Shown: positions 17,288 to 26,546, numbered from the stretch's first letter. The stretch is DNA of 43,852 nt from Pseudomonadota bacterium (GCA_020161215.1 JAIUOM010000022.1:1-43852), one strand, 5' to 3'. Notes: a model not told the origin generated them from the sequence alone. Translations and numbers: made by a program.

Positions 17288-17345
17288 CAGATGTCGGCGT
17301 GGAATAATCCTGTGTAGCTATTAATTTAATAGCGATTATCAGACG
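17288..17345 (+). repeat. Long form of the AT-rich repeat, copy 1
   Basis: It starts with CAGATGTCGGCGTGGA (17288-17303), identical to 36231-36246. After the same offset of 29 bases comes the near-perfect palindrome GCTATTAATTTAATAGC (17317-17333; 8-base arms around one central base), then GATTATCAGACG. It lies between the phaB terminator and pxpA. Confidence 0.8.
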
Positions 17346-17414
17346 CACTGGCGCGCGTGTACAGCGGGCTTGCAGGTGCATCGTGGACGGCGTGGCTTGT
17401 CATCAGGAGCGGAT

Positions 17415-18197
17415 ATGCACATCGATCTGAACAGCGATCTTGGCGAAAGCTACGGCGCCTGGCGCATGGGCGACGACGCCGCCATGCTCGACGTGGTCAG
17501 CAGCGCCAACGTGGCCTGCGGTTTTCACGCGGGCGACCCGGCCGGCATTCTGGCCACCGTGCGCGCGGCGGCCGAGCGCGGGGTGGTGGTGGGCGCGCAC
17601 GTGGCCTACCCCGACCTGGCGGGCTTTGGCCGCCGCGACATGGACATCGCCAGCGCCGACCTGCGTGCCGCCGTCATCTACCAGATCGGCGCGCTGCAAG
17701 GCATCGCTGCGGCCGCTGGCACGCGTGTGCGCTACGTCAAGCCGCACGGCGCGTTGTACAACTTCATCGCCCACGACGAGCGCCAGGCGCAGGACGTGAT
17801 CGCCGCCGTGCGCGCGGTCGACCCCAGCCTGGTGCTGGTGGTGCTGGCCGGCTCGCCGCTGACCGACTGGGCGCGTGCCGCAGGCCTCGCCACCGTGGCC
17901 GAGGCCTTTGCCGACCGCGGCTACCAGCCCGACGGCAGCCTGGTGCCGCGCAGCCAGCCCGGCGCCGTGCTGCACGACCCCGACGCCGTCGCCGAGCGCA
18001 TGCTGCAACTGGTGCGCACCCGCACCGTGCAGGCCGCCGATGGCAGCGCCGTGCGCATCCAGGCCGACTCCATCTGCGTGCATGGCGACAGTCCTGGTGC
18101 CGTGGCGATGGCCCAGCGCCTGCGCGAGCGCCTGCAGGCGGCGGACATCAGCATCCGCGCTTTTGCAGGCAGCGCTGCCGAGTCCGCGAAAGCCTGA
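17415..18197 (+). CDS. pxpA: LamB/YcsF family protein, 5-oxoprolinase subunit A
   Basis: In bacteria with PxpABC this subunit takes part in ATP-dependent opening of 5-oxoproline to glutamate. The 260-residue protein starts with the family signature [16 protein letters not shown]. It contains [29 protein letters not shown] and [10 protein letters not shown], and ends near [19 protein letters not shown] lies 6 bases before the ATG at 17415. Three bases separate its stop from the next gene, so it is cotranscribed with the PxpB-PxpC fusion. The presence of a biotin carboxylase in the same operon means that a purely 5-oxoprolinase role is not certain. Confidence 0.92.
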   Translation: MHIDLNSDLGESYGAWRMGDDAAMLDVVSSANVACGFHAGDPAGILATVRAAAERGVVVGAHVAYPDLAGFGRRDMDIASADLRAAVIYQIGALQGIAAAAGTRVRYVKPHGALYNFIAHDERQAQDVIAAVRAVDPSLVLVVLAGSPLTDWARAAGLATVAEAFADRGYQPDGSLVPRSQPGAVLHDPDAVAERMLQLVRTRTVQAADGSAVRIQADSICVHGDSPGAVAMAQRLRERLQAADISIRAFAGSAAESAKA

Positions 18198-18200
18198 CCC

Positions 18201-19817
18201 ATGCGCATCCTGCCCGCGGCCGACACGGCCTTGCTGGTTGAGCTGGCTGACCTGCAGCAGACCCTGGGCCTGCTCGCCGCACTGCAGGCCGAGCCCATTG
18301 CTGGTGTGACCGAGGTCGTGCCCGGCGCCCGCACCGTGCTGATCGGTTTCGATCCCTGGCAGGTCGAGCGCGCCGCGCTGGTCGCCGAGCTGGCACGCCG
18401 CCCGCTCACGCACCAGGGCGCGGGGCAGGGCGCGCTCATCGAACTGCCTGTGCACTACGACGGTGACGATCTGGCCGAAGTGGCCGCGCTGCTGGGCCTG
18501 ACGCCTGCTGAGCTGGTGCGCCGCCACACCGCTGCCGAGTGGCGCGTGGCCTTCACCGGCTTTGCGCCCGGCTTTGCCTACATGAGCGGCAGCGACCCCT
18601 TGTTCGCCCAGGTGCCGCGCCGCGCCAGCCCGCGCACGCGCCTGCCCGCGGGCGCGGTGGCGGTGGCGGGCGGCTTCAGCGGCGTCTACCCCAAGGCCAG
18701 CCCGGGCGGCTGGCAGATTCTGGGTCAGACCTTCACGCCCATGTGGGACCTGGCGCGCCATCCGCCGGCGCTGCTGCAGCCCGGCCAGCGCGTGCGCTTT
18801 GTCGATGCCGGTGCGCGGCCGGCGCAAGCACCCGTGGCGGCCGCCACGCCTGCCGCCACGCCAGCCGTCATCGACGCGCCCGACACCCGATCGCCGGCCC
18901 TCGAAATCGCTCAACCCGGCCTGCAAGCCCTGCTGCAAGACCTGGGCCGACCCGGCCAGGCCGGCCTGGGCCTGGGGACTTCAGGCACGGTCGACCGCGG
19001 CTCGCTGCGCGCCGCCAACCGTCTGGTGGGCAACCCGGTTGGCAGCGCCTGCATCGAGGCCGCGCTGGGCGGGCTGGAGCTGCTCAGTCGCGGCGACACC
19101 GTGGTCGCCGTCACCGGGGCCAGCGGCCCGCTCACGCTGACCACGGCCGAAGGCCGCCGCTGGCCCGTGCCACGCCATGCACCTGTTGCGCTGGGCGAGG
19201 GCGATCGCCTGCGCCTGGGCGAACCGAGTGCAGGCGTGCGCAGCGTCGTCGCTGTGCGTGGTGGCTTTGACGTGGCGCCAGTACTCGGCAGCTGCGCTTT
19301 TGACACCCTGGCCCAGGTCGGCCCCGCGCCGCTGGTGGCCGGCCAGCGCCTGCCCGTGCGCGCCGCGCCCGCCAGCGCCGTGGTCGGCGCGCCCGAGCCA
19401 CCGCGTGCTGACTGGCCCAAGGCCGGCGACACCGTCACGCTCGATGTGCTGCTGGGCCCGCGCACCGACTGGTTCACGGCCGAGGCGCTTGCGCTGCTCA
19501 GCGCCCAAGAGTGGACGGTGACGCCCGAATCCAACCGCATCGGCGTGCGCGTGCAAGGCGCCCAGCCCTTGAGTCGCGCCATTCACGACGAGCTGCCCAG
19601 CGAAGGCACGGCCCTGGGCGCCATCCAGGTGCCCGCCAGCGGCCAGCCGGTGCTGTTCTTGGCCGACCATCCGCTGACCGGCGGCTACCCCGTCATTGGC
19701 AGCGTGGCCTCGTGGCACCTGGATCTGCTGGGCCAGATGCCGGTGGGCGCATGCCTGCGCTTTCGCGTCGTGGCGCCGTTCGAGCCCATAGACCTCCCTT
19801 CTGCGAGCACGCCATGA
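18201..19817 (+). CDS. Fused PxpB-PxpC (allophanate-hydrolase/carboxyltransferase-like) protein
   Basis: A 538-residue fusion of two proteins that are usually separate. Residues about 1-210 are the PxpB/KipI (AHS1) domain, with the family block [13 protein letters not shown], then [15 protein letters not shown] and [14 protein letters not shown]. After an Ala/Pro linker (about 211-232), residues about 235-530 are the PxpC/KipA (AHS2) domain with [29 protein letters not shown], and NRIGVRVQG near the end. Related domains are the carboxyltransferase part of urea carboxylase. It starts 3 bases after pxpA, and its stop overlaps the next ATG by ATGA. In B. subtilis, KipI/KipA act on sporulation kinase KinA; that role is not expected here. 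Confidence 0.9.
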   Translation: MRILPAADTALLVELADLQQTLGLLAALQAEPIAGVTEVVPGARTVLIGFDPWQVERAALVAELARRPLTHQGAGQGALIELPVHYDGDDLAEVAALLGLTPAELVRRHTAAEWRVAFTGFAPGFAYMSGSDPLFAQVPRRASPRTRLPAGAVAVAGGFSGVYPKASPGGWQILGQTFTPMWDLARHPPALLQPGQRVRFVDAGARPAQAPVAAATPAATPAVIDAPDTRSPALEIAQPGLQALLQDLGRPGQAGLGLGTSGTVDRGSLRAANRLVGNPVGSACIEAALGGLELLSRGDTVVAVTGASGPLTLTTAEGRRWPVPRHAPVALGEGDRLRLGEPSAGVRSVVAVRGGFDVAPVLGSCAFDTLAQVGPAPLVAGQRLPVRAAPASAVVGAPEPPRADWPKAGDTVTLDVLLGPRTDWFTAEALALLSAQEWTVTPESNRIGVRVQGAQPLSRAIHDELPSEGTALGAIQVPASGQPVLFLADHPLTGGYPVIGSVASWHLDLLGQMPVGACLRFRVVAPFEPIDLPSASTP

Positions 19818-21538
19818 AAAAAGTTCTTATCGCCAACCGGGGAGAGATTGCGGTGCGGGTGGTCCGCGCCTGCGCCGACTACGGCGTGCGCTCCGTCGCC
19901 GTCTACGCCGACCCCGACATCGACGCGCTGCACGCCCGCCTGGCCGACGAAGCCTGGGGCCTGGACGGCACGCGGCCCGCGGACACTTACCTCAGCATCG
20001 ACAAACTGCTGGGCATCGCCCGCCGCAGCGGCGCCGACGCGGTGCACCCCGGCTACGGCTTTCTGTCAGAGAACGCTGGCTTTGCCCGCGCTGTCATCGA
20101 CGCCGGTCTGACCTGGATCGGCCCGCCGCCCGCCGCCATCGAGCAGCTGGGCGACAAGGTGCAGGCGCGGCGCATCGCCATCGAGGCCGGCGCGCCCCTG
20201 GTGGCCGGCACGCCAGGCCCCGTCAGCGGCGCCGACGAGGTGCTGGCCTTCGCGCGCGAACACGGCTTGCCCATCGCCATCAAGGCCGCGTTTGGCGGCG
20301 GCGGGCGCGGCATCAAGGTCGCCTGGCAGATGGACGAGGTGGCCGATCTGTACGAATCCGCCGTGCGCGAGGCCACGGTGGCTTTCGGCCGTGGCGAGTG
20401 CTTTGTCGAGCAGTTTCTCGACCGCCCGCGCCACGTCGAGGCCCAGGTCATCGCCGATCAGCATGGCCACGTCGTGGTGCTGGGCACACGCGACTGCTCG
20501 CTACAGCGCCGCCACCAGAAGCTGGTCGAAGAGGCGCCCGCGCCGTTTTTGACCGACGCGCAGCGCCAGCGCATCCACCAGGCCGCGCGCGACGTGTGCC
20601 AGCGCGCCGGTTACGTGGGTGCGGGTACGGTGGAGTTTCTGCTCAGCGACAGCGGCGCCATCTCGTTTTTAGAGGTCAACACGCGCCTGCAGGTCGAACA
20701 CCCGGTGACCGAGGAGACCTGTGGCCTGGACCTGGTGGTCGAACAACTGCGCGTGGCCGACGGGCTGCCGCTGTCCATCACCTACACGCCCGCGCCGCGC
20801 GGCCATGCGTTCGAGTTCCGCATCAACGCCGAAGACGTGGGCCGCGGCTTTCTGCCCGCGCCCGGCACCATCACCCGCTTCGAGCCACCGGGCGGCCCCG
20901 GTGTGCGGGTCGATGCGGGCGTCTATTCGGGCGCCACCGTGCCCGGCAGCTTTGATTCGCTGATCGCCAAGCTCATCGTCACCGGCGCCACGCGGGCCCA
21001 GGCCATCGCCCGCGCGCGTCGCGCGCTGGCCGAGTTCACGGTCGAAGGCGTGCCCACCGTGCTGCCGTTCCACCGCGCGGTGATGGCGCAGGCCGACTTC
21101 ACCAGCGCCGACACCTTCAAGGTCCACACCCGCTGGATCGAGACCGAGTTTGCTGCACCCCTGGCCGCCGCCACCCGCGCCGAGCCCGCCCCGCCCGAGG
21201 CCTTGCAGCGCACCGCCATCGAGCTGGACGGCAAACGCGTCCACCTGGGCCTACCCGCCATGCTGCTGCGCGGCCTGGCTGCCGGCGGCACGCCCGCGCC
21301 GCAGGACGATGCACCTGTGGCTGAAGACCCGACCGCCGTGCTGGCCCCCATCTCCGGCACCCTGCAAGCCTGGAAGGCCGAGGAGGGCGCCGAAGTGGCC
21401 GAAGGCGACCTGCTCGCCGTGATGGAAGCCATGAAGATGGAAACCCAAGTCCTCGCCCACCGCGCCGGCCGCGTCACGCGCCTGGCCGAACTGGGCAGCA
21501 CCGTGGCGGGTGGCGCGGTGATGGCACGCATTGGCTGA
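19814..21538 (+). CDS. Biotin carboxylase with fused biotin carrier domain
   Basis: A 574-residue subunit of a biotin-dependent carboxylase. The N-terminal biotin-carboxylase domain opens with [20 protein letters not shown] and has the ATP-grasp glycine loop in [13 protein letters not shown] and the catalytic segment [17 protein letters not shown]. The C-terminal carrier domain (about 500-574) has the biotinylation motif EAMKMET with acceptor Lys541. There is no carboxyltransferase domain, so it needs a partner. Because it overlaps the PxpB-PxpC fusion by ATGA, whose domains resemble the carboxyltransferase of urea carboxylase, the likely partner is that fusion. The acceptor substrate cannot be read from sequence; acetyl-CoA carboxylase labels would be guesses. 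Confidence 0.9.
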   Translation: MKKVLIANRGEIAVRVVRACADYGVRSVAVYADPDIDALHARLADEAWGLDGTRPADTYLSIDKLLGIARRSGADAVHPGYGFLSENAGFARAVIDAGLTWIGPPPAAIEQLGDKVQARRIAIEAGAPLVAGTPGPVSGADEVLAFAREHGLPIAIKAAFGGGGRGIKVAWQMDEVADLYESAVREATVAFGRGECFVEQFLDRPRHVEAQVIADQHGHVVVLGTRDCSLQRRHQKLVEEAPAPFLTDAQRQRIHQAARDVCQRAGYVGAGTVEFLLSDSGAISFLEVNTRLQVEHPVTEETCGLDLVVEQLRVADGLPLSITYTPAPRGHAFEFRINAEDVGRGFLPAPGTITRFEPPGGPGVRVDAGVYSGATVPGSFDSLIAKLIVTGATRAQAIARARRALAEFTVEGVPTVLPFHRAVMAQADFTSADTFKVHTRWIETEFAAPLAAATRAEPAPPEALQRTAIELDGKRVHLGLPAMLLRGLAAGGTPAPQDDAPVAEDPTAVLAPISGTLQAWKAEEGAEVAEGDLLAVMEAMKMETQVLAHRAGRVTRLAELGSTVAGGAVMARIG

Positions 21539-21559
21539 AAGCGCCGATGTGCGCGAGTT

Positions 21560-21588
21560 TGCATGCATTAATGTAAAATGCATGCATT
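21560..21588 (+). promoter_or_regulatory. Paired TGCATGCATT operators at the fitAB promoter
   Basis: TGCATGCATT occurs at 21560-21569 and again at 21579-21588, start-to-start distance 19 bases, about two helical turns. Each copy contains the palindrome TGCATGCA. A TAAAAT at 21574-21579 could be the -10 box, so binding of the ribbon-helix-helix antitoxin would cover it. Autorepression is inferred from the family. Confidence 0.55.
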
Positions 21589-21611
21589 GAATGTATTCTG
21601 GAGTCCATGCC

Positions 21612-21866
21612 ATGGCCATGCTGACTGTTCGAAATCTGTCTGAAGAGGTGCATCGCGCTCTGCGCGTCCGTGCGGCCCAGCACGGCCAGAGCATGGAGGC
21701 CGAGGTGCGCGAGATTCTGGAATCCGCCATCCACCCGCAAGGGCGCGTGAAGCTTGGTTCGTTGCTGGCCGACATGGGCCGCCAAGCCCGATTGAGCGAC
21801 GAAGAGTTCGCCGTGTTTGATCAGGTGCGCGACAAGGCACCATCGCGCCCAGTGAGCTTCGAATGA
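21612..21866 (+). CDS. FitA-like antitoxin (ribbon-helix-helix)
   Basis: An 84-residue antitoxin. The N-terminal ribbon-helix-helix (about 1-40) has MLTVRNLSEEVHRALRVRAA and the following HGQSMEAEVREILE helix, typical of FitA/VapB-type DNA-binding antitoxins. The C-terminal part should wrap the PIN toxin. Several in-frame starts exist; the ATG at 21612 (MAMLTVRNL) fits the family best. Its stop overlaps the toxin ATG by ATGA. It probably represses its own promoter through the paired TGCATGCATT elements upstream. Confidence 0.87.
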   Translation: MAMLTVRNLSEEVHRALRVRAAQHGQSMEAEVREILESAIHPQGRVKLGSLLADMGRQARLSDEEFAVFDQVRDKAPSRPVSFE

Positions 21867-22282
21867 TCCTGCTGGACACCAATGTGGTGTCGGAGCCGCT
21901 GCGCCAGGCGCCCGAGGGCCGCGTGATCGAGTGGGTCGACGCCCAGGCCATGGAGACGCTGTTCCTTTCCGCCATCACCGTGGCGGAGTTGCGTGCGGGT
22001 GTGGCGATGTTGCCGGCTGGCAAGCGACGCGCAGGGCTGCAGGACGCGCTCGAAACGCGCGTGCTGCCCCTGTTCGCCGGTCGCGTGCTGTCCTTTGACC
22101 TGGCATGCACCCAAGCCTATGCCACGCTGATAGCCAAGGCGCGGGCCGCCGGCATGGCAGTCGCTGCGGCCGATGGCTACATCGCGGCCATCGCAGCCAC
22201 CCACGGATTGGCTGTCGCGACCAGAGATGCCGGCCCTTTCGAGGCCGCAGGCGTCGCTGTGATCAACCCCTGGCGGGCGTGA
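21863..22282 (+). CDS. FitB/VapC-family PIN-domain toxin
   Basis: A 139-residue PIN-domain ribonuclease. The acidic site is complete: D5 in MILLDTNVVSE, E42 in AELRAG, D104 in AADGYIAAIA and D122 in ATRDAGPF. Such toxins cut tRNA or rRNA when not held by the antitoxin; the actual target is unknown. It is cotranscribed with the antitoxin (4-base overlap). The pair sits between the pxp/biotin carboxylase operon and dusA as a two-gene module, which suggests insertion, but no flanking repeats were seen. Confidence 0.9.
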   Translation: MILLDTNVVSEPLRQAPEGRVIEWVDAQAMETLFLSAITVAELRAGVAMLPAGKRRAGLQDALETRVLPLFAGRVLSFDLACTQAYATLIAKARAAGMAVAAADGYIAAIAATHGLAVATRDAGPFEAAGVAVINPWRA

Positions 22283-22336
22283 GGGGGCGCGCGAGCATTC
22301 TTGGCGCGTTCAACTGTCCGAAAATACGTGGGAACA

Positions 22337-23368
22337 ATGGAAAGTAAAGAGATTCAAGTACCAGGCGCCAGTGTGCCCCTCTGGCGCCTGTCCGTCGCCC
22401 CCATGCTCGACTGGACGGATAAACACTGCCGCTTTTTCCACCGCCTGCTGACGCAGCGCACGCTGCTGTACACCGAGATGGTGACCACGGGCGGCTTGTT
22501 GCACGGTGGTGAGCGGCGCCACCTGCGCATGGACGAGGTGGAGCACCCGGTGGCGTTGCAGCTCGGCGGCAGCGAGCCGACCGACCTGGCGCGTTGTGCG
22601 CAGATTGGCGAACGTTGGGGGTACGACGAGATCAACCTCAACTGCGGCTGCCCTAGCGAGCGCGTGCAGCGCGGCGCGTTTGGCGCTTGCCTGATGGCCG
22701 AGCCGCAGCTGGTGGCCGACGGCGTGAAGGCCATGTTGGACGTGGTTCAGGTCCCGGTGACGGTGAAGCACCGCATCGGCATTGACCGCGAGGAAAGCTA
22801 CGGCTTTGTGCGCGACTTTGTCGGTACCGTGGCCCAGGCCGGCTGCCGTGTGTTCATCGTGCATGCGCGCAACGCTTGGCTGAAGGGCCTGAGCCCCAAG
22901 GAAAACCGCGAAATCCCGCCGCTGCGCTACGAGCTGGTTTACCAGCTGAAGCGCGATTTCCCCGAGCTCACCATCGTGCTCAACGGCGGCGTGACGACCG
23001 AGGCGCAGATCGACGAGCACCTGGGCCATGTGGACGGCGTGATGCTGGGCCGCGAGGCCTACCACCACCCCTGGATGATGACCGGCTGGGATGCGCGCTA
23101 CTTTGGCGGCGCGGCCTACACCCGCACACCCGACGAGGTGGAGGCCGACATGCTGGCCTACATGCAGCGCGAGGCGCTGGAAGACGGCACGCCCTGGTCG
23201 GCCATTGCGCGCCACATGCTGGGTTTGCACCACGGCCGGCGCGGCGCGCGCCTGTGGCGCCAGGTCTGGAGCGACCACAAGCTCAAGTCGCTGCCGCCCA
23301 AGGGGGTGTGGGCGCGCGCCAGTGCCCATGTGCAGGCGGGCGCGCTGCCTGCGTTGCTGGAGGCTTGA
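22337..23368 (+). CDS. dusA: tRNA-dihydrouridine(20/20a) synthase
   Basis: An FMN-dependent enzyme that reduces uridine to dihydrouridine in the tRNA D-loop. The 343-residue protein matches DusA rather than DusB or DusC: SVAPMLDWTDKHCRFFHRLL, LLYTEMVTTGGLLHG, EINLNCGCPSERVQRGAFGA (catalytic Cys in GCP), and RNAWLKGLSPKENREIPPLR. The flavin phosphate site is in VLNGGVTT and GVMLGREAYHHP. The ATG at 22337 (MESKEIQV) was chosen; the upstream extension has no family support. The gene is single and convergent with the AI-2E-family permease. Confidence 0.94.
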   Translation: MESKEIQVPGASVPLWRLSVAPMLDWTDKHCRFFHRLLTQRTLLYTEMVTTGGLLHGGERRHLRMDEVEHPVALQLGGSEPTDLARCAQIGERWGYDEINLNCGCPSERVQRGAFGACLMAEPQLVADGVKAMLDVVQVPVTVKHRIGIDREESYGFVRDFVGTVAQAGCRVFIVHARNAWLKGLSPKENREIPPLRYELVYQLKRDFPELTIVLNGGVTTEAQIDEHLGHVDGVMLGREAYHHPWMMTGWDARYFGGAAYTRTPDEVEADMLAYMQREALEDGTPWSAIARHMLGLHHGRRGARLWRQVWSDHKLKSLPPKGVWARASAHVQAGALPALLEA

Positions 23369-23463
23369 GCGGCGCGCTTGAGGCCCCTGTCCTGTCCGCC
23401 CGGGAACGTCGCTCAGCATGCCAATTCGGCTATGGAGCGCGGGGAGAGGGGTGCTGACCAAAT

Positions 23464-23484
23464 CCGTGAATCAGGCATTCACGG
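23464..23484. terminator. Perfect inverted repeat between convergent dusA and AI-2E genes
   Basis: CCGTGAAT (23464-23471), loop CAGGC, ATTCACGG (23477-23484). It sits about 95 bases after dusA and 55 bases beyond the end of the opposite gene. No T-run is present on either side, so a terminator role is only likely by position. Confidence 0.4.
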
Positions 23485-23496
23485 CAACCATTCATA

Positions 23497-23513
23497 GCTA
23501 TGATTAGCGTAGC
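23497..23513. repeat. 17-base AT-rich module between dusA and the AI-2E gene
   Basis: GCTATGATTAGCGTAGC, preceded by ATA, fits GCT(A/G)-N10-AGC and has 4-base inverted ends GCTA/TAGC. Confidence 0.55.
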
Positions 23514-23538
23514 GGGAGATGTCTTGGGTGGACGTGGT

Positions 23539-24558
23539 TCACACCCAGCCCATCGCCTGCAGTTCTTTCTTGGTGTAGGCGTAGAACAACGGCGCCGCCA
23601 CCAGACCGGCGGGGCCGAAGATGGCCTCCATCACGAACATCACGCTCAGCAGCTCCCACACGCCCATCTGCGTGCGGTGGCCGATGACCTTGGCGTTGAT
23701 GAAGTACTCGGCCTTGTGGATCAGCACCAGGAAGCCCAGGCACGACAAGGCCACCAGCGGCGACACCGACAGTCCGACCAGCGTCAGCACGCCGTTGCAG
23801 ATCAGGTTGCCGACGATTGGGACCAGCCCGGCCACGAAAGTCAGCAACAGCAGGGCCGTGGTGTAGGGCAGGCGGCTGTCCCACAGCGGCAGCAGCACCA
23901 GCAGGAAGACGGCGGTCAGGCAGGTGTTGAACAGGGCGATCCAGAACTGCGCCACCACGATCTGGCGAAAGCTCTCGCCAAAGCGCCGCACGCGCAGGTG
24001 CAACTGCGCCGCCAGGGGCTTGAGCTCTTGCGCCGACGGGCGGGCCGCCGCCAGCGCGCCGATCACCAGGCCGACGAAGGCGAACAGCAGGCCGACCAGC
24101 CAGGCGCGCCCGGTGGTGGCCAGCGTGCCGGCCTTGCTGGCCAGGTAGGTGGCGATGGCGCGCTGGATCTCCAGCGCTCCCTCGGGCAACTGGGTGGCGA
24201 TGTCGCCCGGCAGCTTGTCGCGGAACTCCAGCACCGTGCGCGCCATGAAGGCCAGCAGATCGCGGTACTGCGCCGGCGCGTCCAGGATCAGCCCGCGCGT
24301 GCGCGGCACCGCCAGGGCCACCACCAGCAGCGGCGCCAGCACCATCAGCGCCGCGGCCAGGCGCGGCGCGCCGGTCTCGGGCGTGCGCAGCAGCACGCCC
24401 AGGCGCGGGCTCAGCCAGCGCGTGGCCAGAAAGCCCACGCACACGCACAACAGGCCCGGCAGCAGTTGCTGCCACATGATGAGCAGCAGCGCGCTGGCCA
24501 TCAGCACGCAACTGGCCAGCACCGCTTGTCGCTGCCGGGAGTCGGCCGTTGTATCCAC
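23539..24558 (-). CDS. AI-2E family transporter (PerM/UPF0118)
   Basis: A 339-residue polytopic membrane protein. Hydrophobic segments cluster at about 12-45, 67-83, 150-170, 200-235 and 238-310, separated by a long soluble stretch at about 85-150, which is the usual layout of this family. Family blocks include PIVGNLICN and a C-terminal FGPAGLVAAPLFYAYTKKEL. Some relatives export autoinducer-2 or act as Na+/H+ antiporters or permeases, so the substrate is unknown. It is 21 bases downstream of purM on the same strand, so the two are probably cotranscribed. Confidence 0.87.
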   Translation of the reverse strand: MDTTADSRQRQAVLASCVLMASALLLIMWQQLLPGLLCVCVGFLATRWLSPRLGVLLRTPETGAPRLAAALMVLAPLLVVALAVPRTRGLILDAPAQYRDLLAFMARTVLEFRDKLPGDIATQLPEGALEIQRAIATYLASKAGTLATTGRAWLVGLLFAFVGLVIGALAAARPSAQELKPLAAQLHLRVRRFGESFRQIVVAQFWIALFNTCLTAVFLLVLLPLWDSRLPYTTALLLLTFVAGLVPIVGNLICNGVLTLVGLSVSPLVALSCLGFLVLIHKAEYFINAKVIGHRTQMGVWELLSVMFVMEAIFGPAGLVAAPLFYAYTKKELQAMGWV

Positions 24559-24579
24559 CTGTGTCGGACCGGGGCGCTG

Positions 24580-25638
24580 TCAGGCCACCACCACGGCGGC
24601 GCCGGCGCCGCGCGGGGCGATGCGGCCGATCTCGAACACCTGCTCGCCGGCCGCCCGCAGCGTGGCGGCGCAGGCCGCGGCGCCGGCCGCCGACAGCACC
24701 AGCACCATGCCGATGCCGTTGTTGAAGGTGCGGTTCATCTCCACGTCGTCGATGCCGGCGGTGCGCTGCAGCCAGCCGAACAACTCGCTGCGCGGCCAAC
24801 TGCCCGGGTTCAGGTGCGCGGCCAGGTGCTCGGGCAGCACGCGGGGGATGTTCTCCAGCAGGCCGCCGCCGGTGATGTGGGCCAGGGCCTTGATGCCACC
24901 GGTTTCGGCCGGGTGCGCGGCCAGCGCGGCCAGCACGTTCTTGACGTAAATGCGGGTGGGGGCCATCACGGCCTGGCGGAAGGGCTGGCCGTCCAGCGTG
25001 GCGGGCAGCTCGGCACCGGCACGGTCGATGCACTTGCGCACCAGGCTGAAGCCGTTGCTGTGCACGCCGGCCGAAGCCAGGCCCAGCACCACGTCGCCTT
25101 CGGCCACGTTCTGGCCGGTGAGGATTTTGGATTTTTCAACCGCGCCGACGCAAAAACCGGCCAAGTCGTACTCGCCGGCCGGGTACATGCCCGGCATTTC
25201 GGCGGTTTCGCCACCGATCAGTGCGCAGCCGGCCAGCTCGCAGCCCTTGGCGATGCCGCCCACTACGGCGGCGGCGGTGTCCACATCCAGCTTGCCGCAG
25301 GCGAAATAGTCCAGAAAGAACAGCGGCTCGGCGCCTTGCACCAGCACGTCGTTGACGCTCATGGCCACCAGGTCGATGCCCACGGTGTCGTGCATCTGCC
25401 ACTCAAACGCCAGCTTCAGCTTGGTGCCCACGCCGTCGGTGCCGCTGACCAGCACCGGCTCCCGGTAGCGCTTGGGCACCTCGAACAGGGCGCCAAAACC
25501 GCCGATACCGGCCATCACGCCCTCGCGCAGGGTCTTCTTGGCGAGCGGCTTGATGCGCTCGACCAGCGCGTCGCCAGCGTCGATGTCGACGCCAGCGTCC
25601 TTGTAGCTCAGCGGAGCCGGGGCAGGGGAGGAACTCAT
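24580..25638 (-). CDS. purM: Phosphoribosylformylglycinamidine cyclo-ligase (AIR synthetase)
   Basis: Closes FGAM to 5-aminoimidazole ribonucleotide with ATP in purine synthesis. The 352-residue protein has [13 protein letters not shown] at the start, [46 protein letters not shown] and the C-terminal [17 protein letters not shown], all characteristic of PurM. The start at 25638 ([13 protein letters not shown]) was chosen over one 21 bases upstream; both give an unconserved N-terminus and neither has a strong ribosome site. The promoter probably lies in the inverted repeat shared with hda at 25685-25722. Confidence 0.95.
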   Translation of the reverse strand: MSSSPAPAPLSYKDAGVDIDAGDALVERIKPLAKKTLREGVMAGIGGFGALFEVPKRYREPVLVSGTDGVGTKLKLAFEWQMHDTVGIDLVAMSVNDVLVQGAEPLFFLDYFACGKLDVDTAAAVVGGIAKGCELAGCALIGGETAEMPGMYPAGEYDLAGFCVGAVEKSKILTGQNVAEGDVVLGLASAGVHSNGFSLVRKCIDRAGAELPATLDGQPFRQAVMAPTRIYVKNVLAALAAHPAETGGIKALAHITGGGLLENIPRVLPEHLAAHLNPGSWPRSELFGWLQRTAGIDDVEMNRTFNNGIGMVLVLSAAGAAACAATLRAAGEQVFEIGRIAPRGAGAAVVVA

Positions 25639-25684
25639 GTGTGCGGGCAAAAAAGACACGGCGCGGGCCCGGTGGGGGCGAAAA

Positions 25685-25722
25685 AGCGCCGATTAGAATC
25701 AAAAAACCTGATTCTAGGCGCT
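25685..25722. promoter_or_regulatory. Large inverted repeat with opposed TAGAAT boxes between purM and hda
   Basis: AGCGCC (25685-25690), GAT, TAGAATCA (25694-25701), a 7-base centre, TGATTCTA (25709-25716), GGCGCT (25717-25722). The inner arms read TAGAAT on both strands, a good -10 hexamer, so divergent promoters for hda (+) and purM (-) could overlap here. No good -35 boxes were found. Confidence 0.5.
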
Positions 25723-25820
25723 GTACCCCTGCATATTCCGATGGGCCCCCCGCCCGCTCAAGGCCTCATGCCCCTGTTTGTTCCCCCGATTGCCGTGTCC
25801 TTGCCCGCAGTGGCCGCCCG

Positions 25821-26507
25821 ATGAAGCAGATCGCGTTGGACATCGGCCTGACGCCGGAGCCCACCTTGGCCGGCTTTTTGGCCGGACGCAACGAGGCCGC
25901 GCTGCAGCACCTGCGGCTGTGGTCCGAGGGCGCCGCGCGCTCACCCGTGCCCACCTACCTGTGGGGCCCCGAGGGCGCCGGCAAGACGCACCTGCTGCGC
26001 GCCGCGCGCCAGGCCCTGCTGGAGCGTGGCGCCCAGGTCGGCTGGCTGGACGCCGACACGCCCGCCGCCACCGCTTTCGACGACGCCTGGGACGCCGTGT
26101 TGATGGACGACGTGCAGCTGTACGGCGCCGAGCGCCAGCACACCGCCTTCAACTGGTTCATCAACGCCGTGTCGCCGCCCAGCGGCCGCCCGCGCGCCGT
26201 GCTGGCCACCGGCCGCCTGCCGCCGGCCGACCTGGCGTTGCGCGAGGACTTGCGCACGCGCCTGGGCTGGGGCCACGTGTTCGAGCTGCACATGCTGCCC
26301 GAGACCGAGATGCGCGCGGTGCTGCGCCGGGCCGCCGACGCGCGCGGGGTGTTTTTGTCCGACGAGGTGATGGATTTCGTGCTGCGGCGCTTCTCGCGCG
26401 AGCTGGGCAGCCTGATGCGGCTGCTGGACCAGCTCGACCGCTACGCGCTGCGCACGCAGCGCGCCATCACCATCCCGCTGGTCAAATCCATGCTACAAGA
26501 TGAGTAG
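25821..26507 (+). CDS. hda: DnaA-homologous regulatory protein Hda
   Basis: With the DNA-loaded beta clamp, Hda stimulates ATP hydrolysis by DnaA and so prevents re-initiation. The protein has 228 residues. It begins MKQIALDIGL, in the position of the clamp-binding motif QL(S/T)LPL of Hda, here degenerate as QIALDI. An AAA+ fold follows with Walker A GPEGAGKT (49-56) and Walker B VLMDDVQL (D96, D97). The C-terminus (RRFSRELGSLMRLLDQLDRY) is typical. It lacks the DnaA DNA-binding domain IV. The ATG at 25821 fits the family N-terminus. A HAD phosphatase and pcnB follow on the same strand, as in other Burkholderiales. Confidence 0.9.
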   Translation: MKQIALDIGLTPEPTLAGFLAGRNEAALQHLRLWSEGAARSPVPTYLWGPEGAGKTHLLRAARQALLERGAQVGWLDADTPAATAFDDAWDAVLMDDVQLYGAERQHTAFNWFINAVSPPSGRPRAVLATGRLPPADLALREDLRTRLGWGHVFELHMLPETEMRAVLRRAADARGVFLSDEVMDFVLRRFSRELGSLMRLLDQLDRYALRTQRAITIPLVKSMLQDE

Positions 26508-26546
26508 CTGCTCACGATTCATCCGCGCCGACAAGCGCCACTTTTG

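Noticed and set aside
19814-21538. Naming the biotin carboxylase as accC of acetyl-CoA carboxylase
   Set aside because: It carries its own biotin carrier domain and sits with pxp genes, unlike the separate accB-accC pair of fatty acid synthesis.
23500-25824. Plus-strand frame of 774 codons spanning the AI-2E and purM genes
   Set aside because: It runs antisense to two well-defined minus-strand genes and is Gln/His/Arg-rich without any domain.
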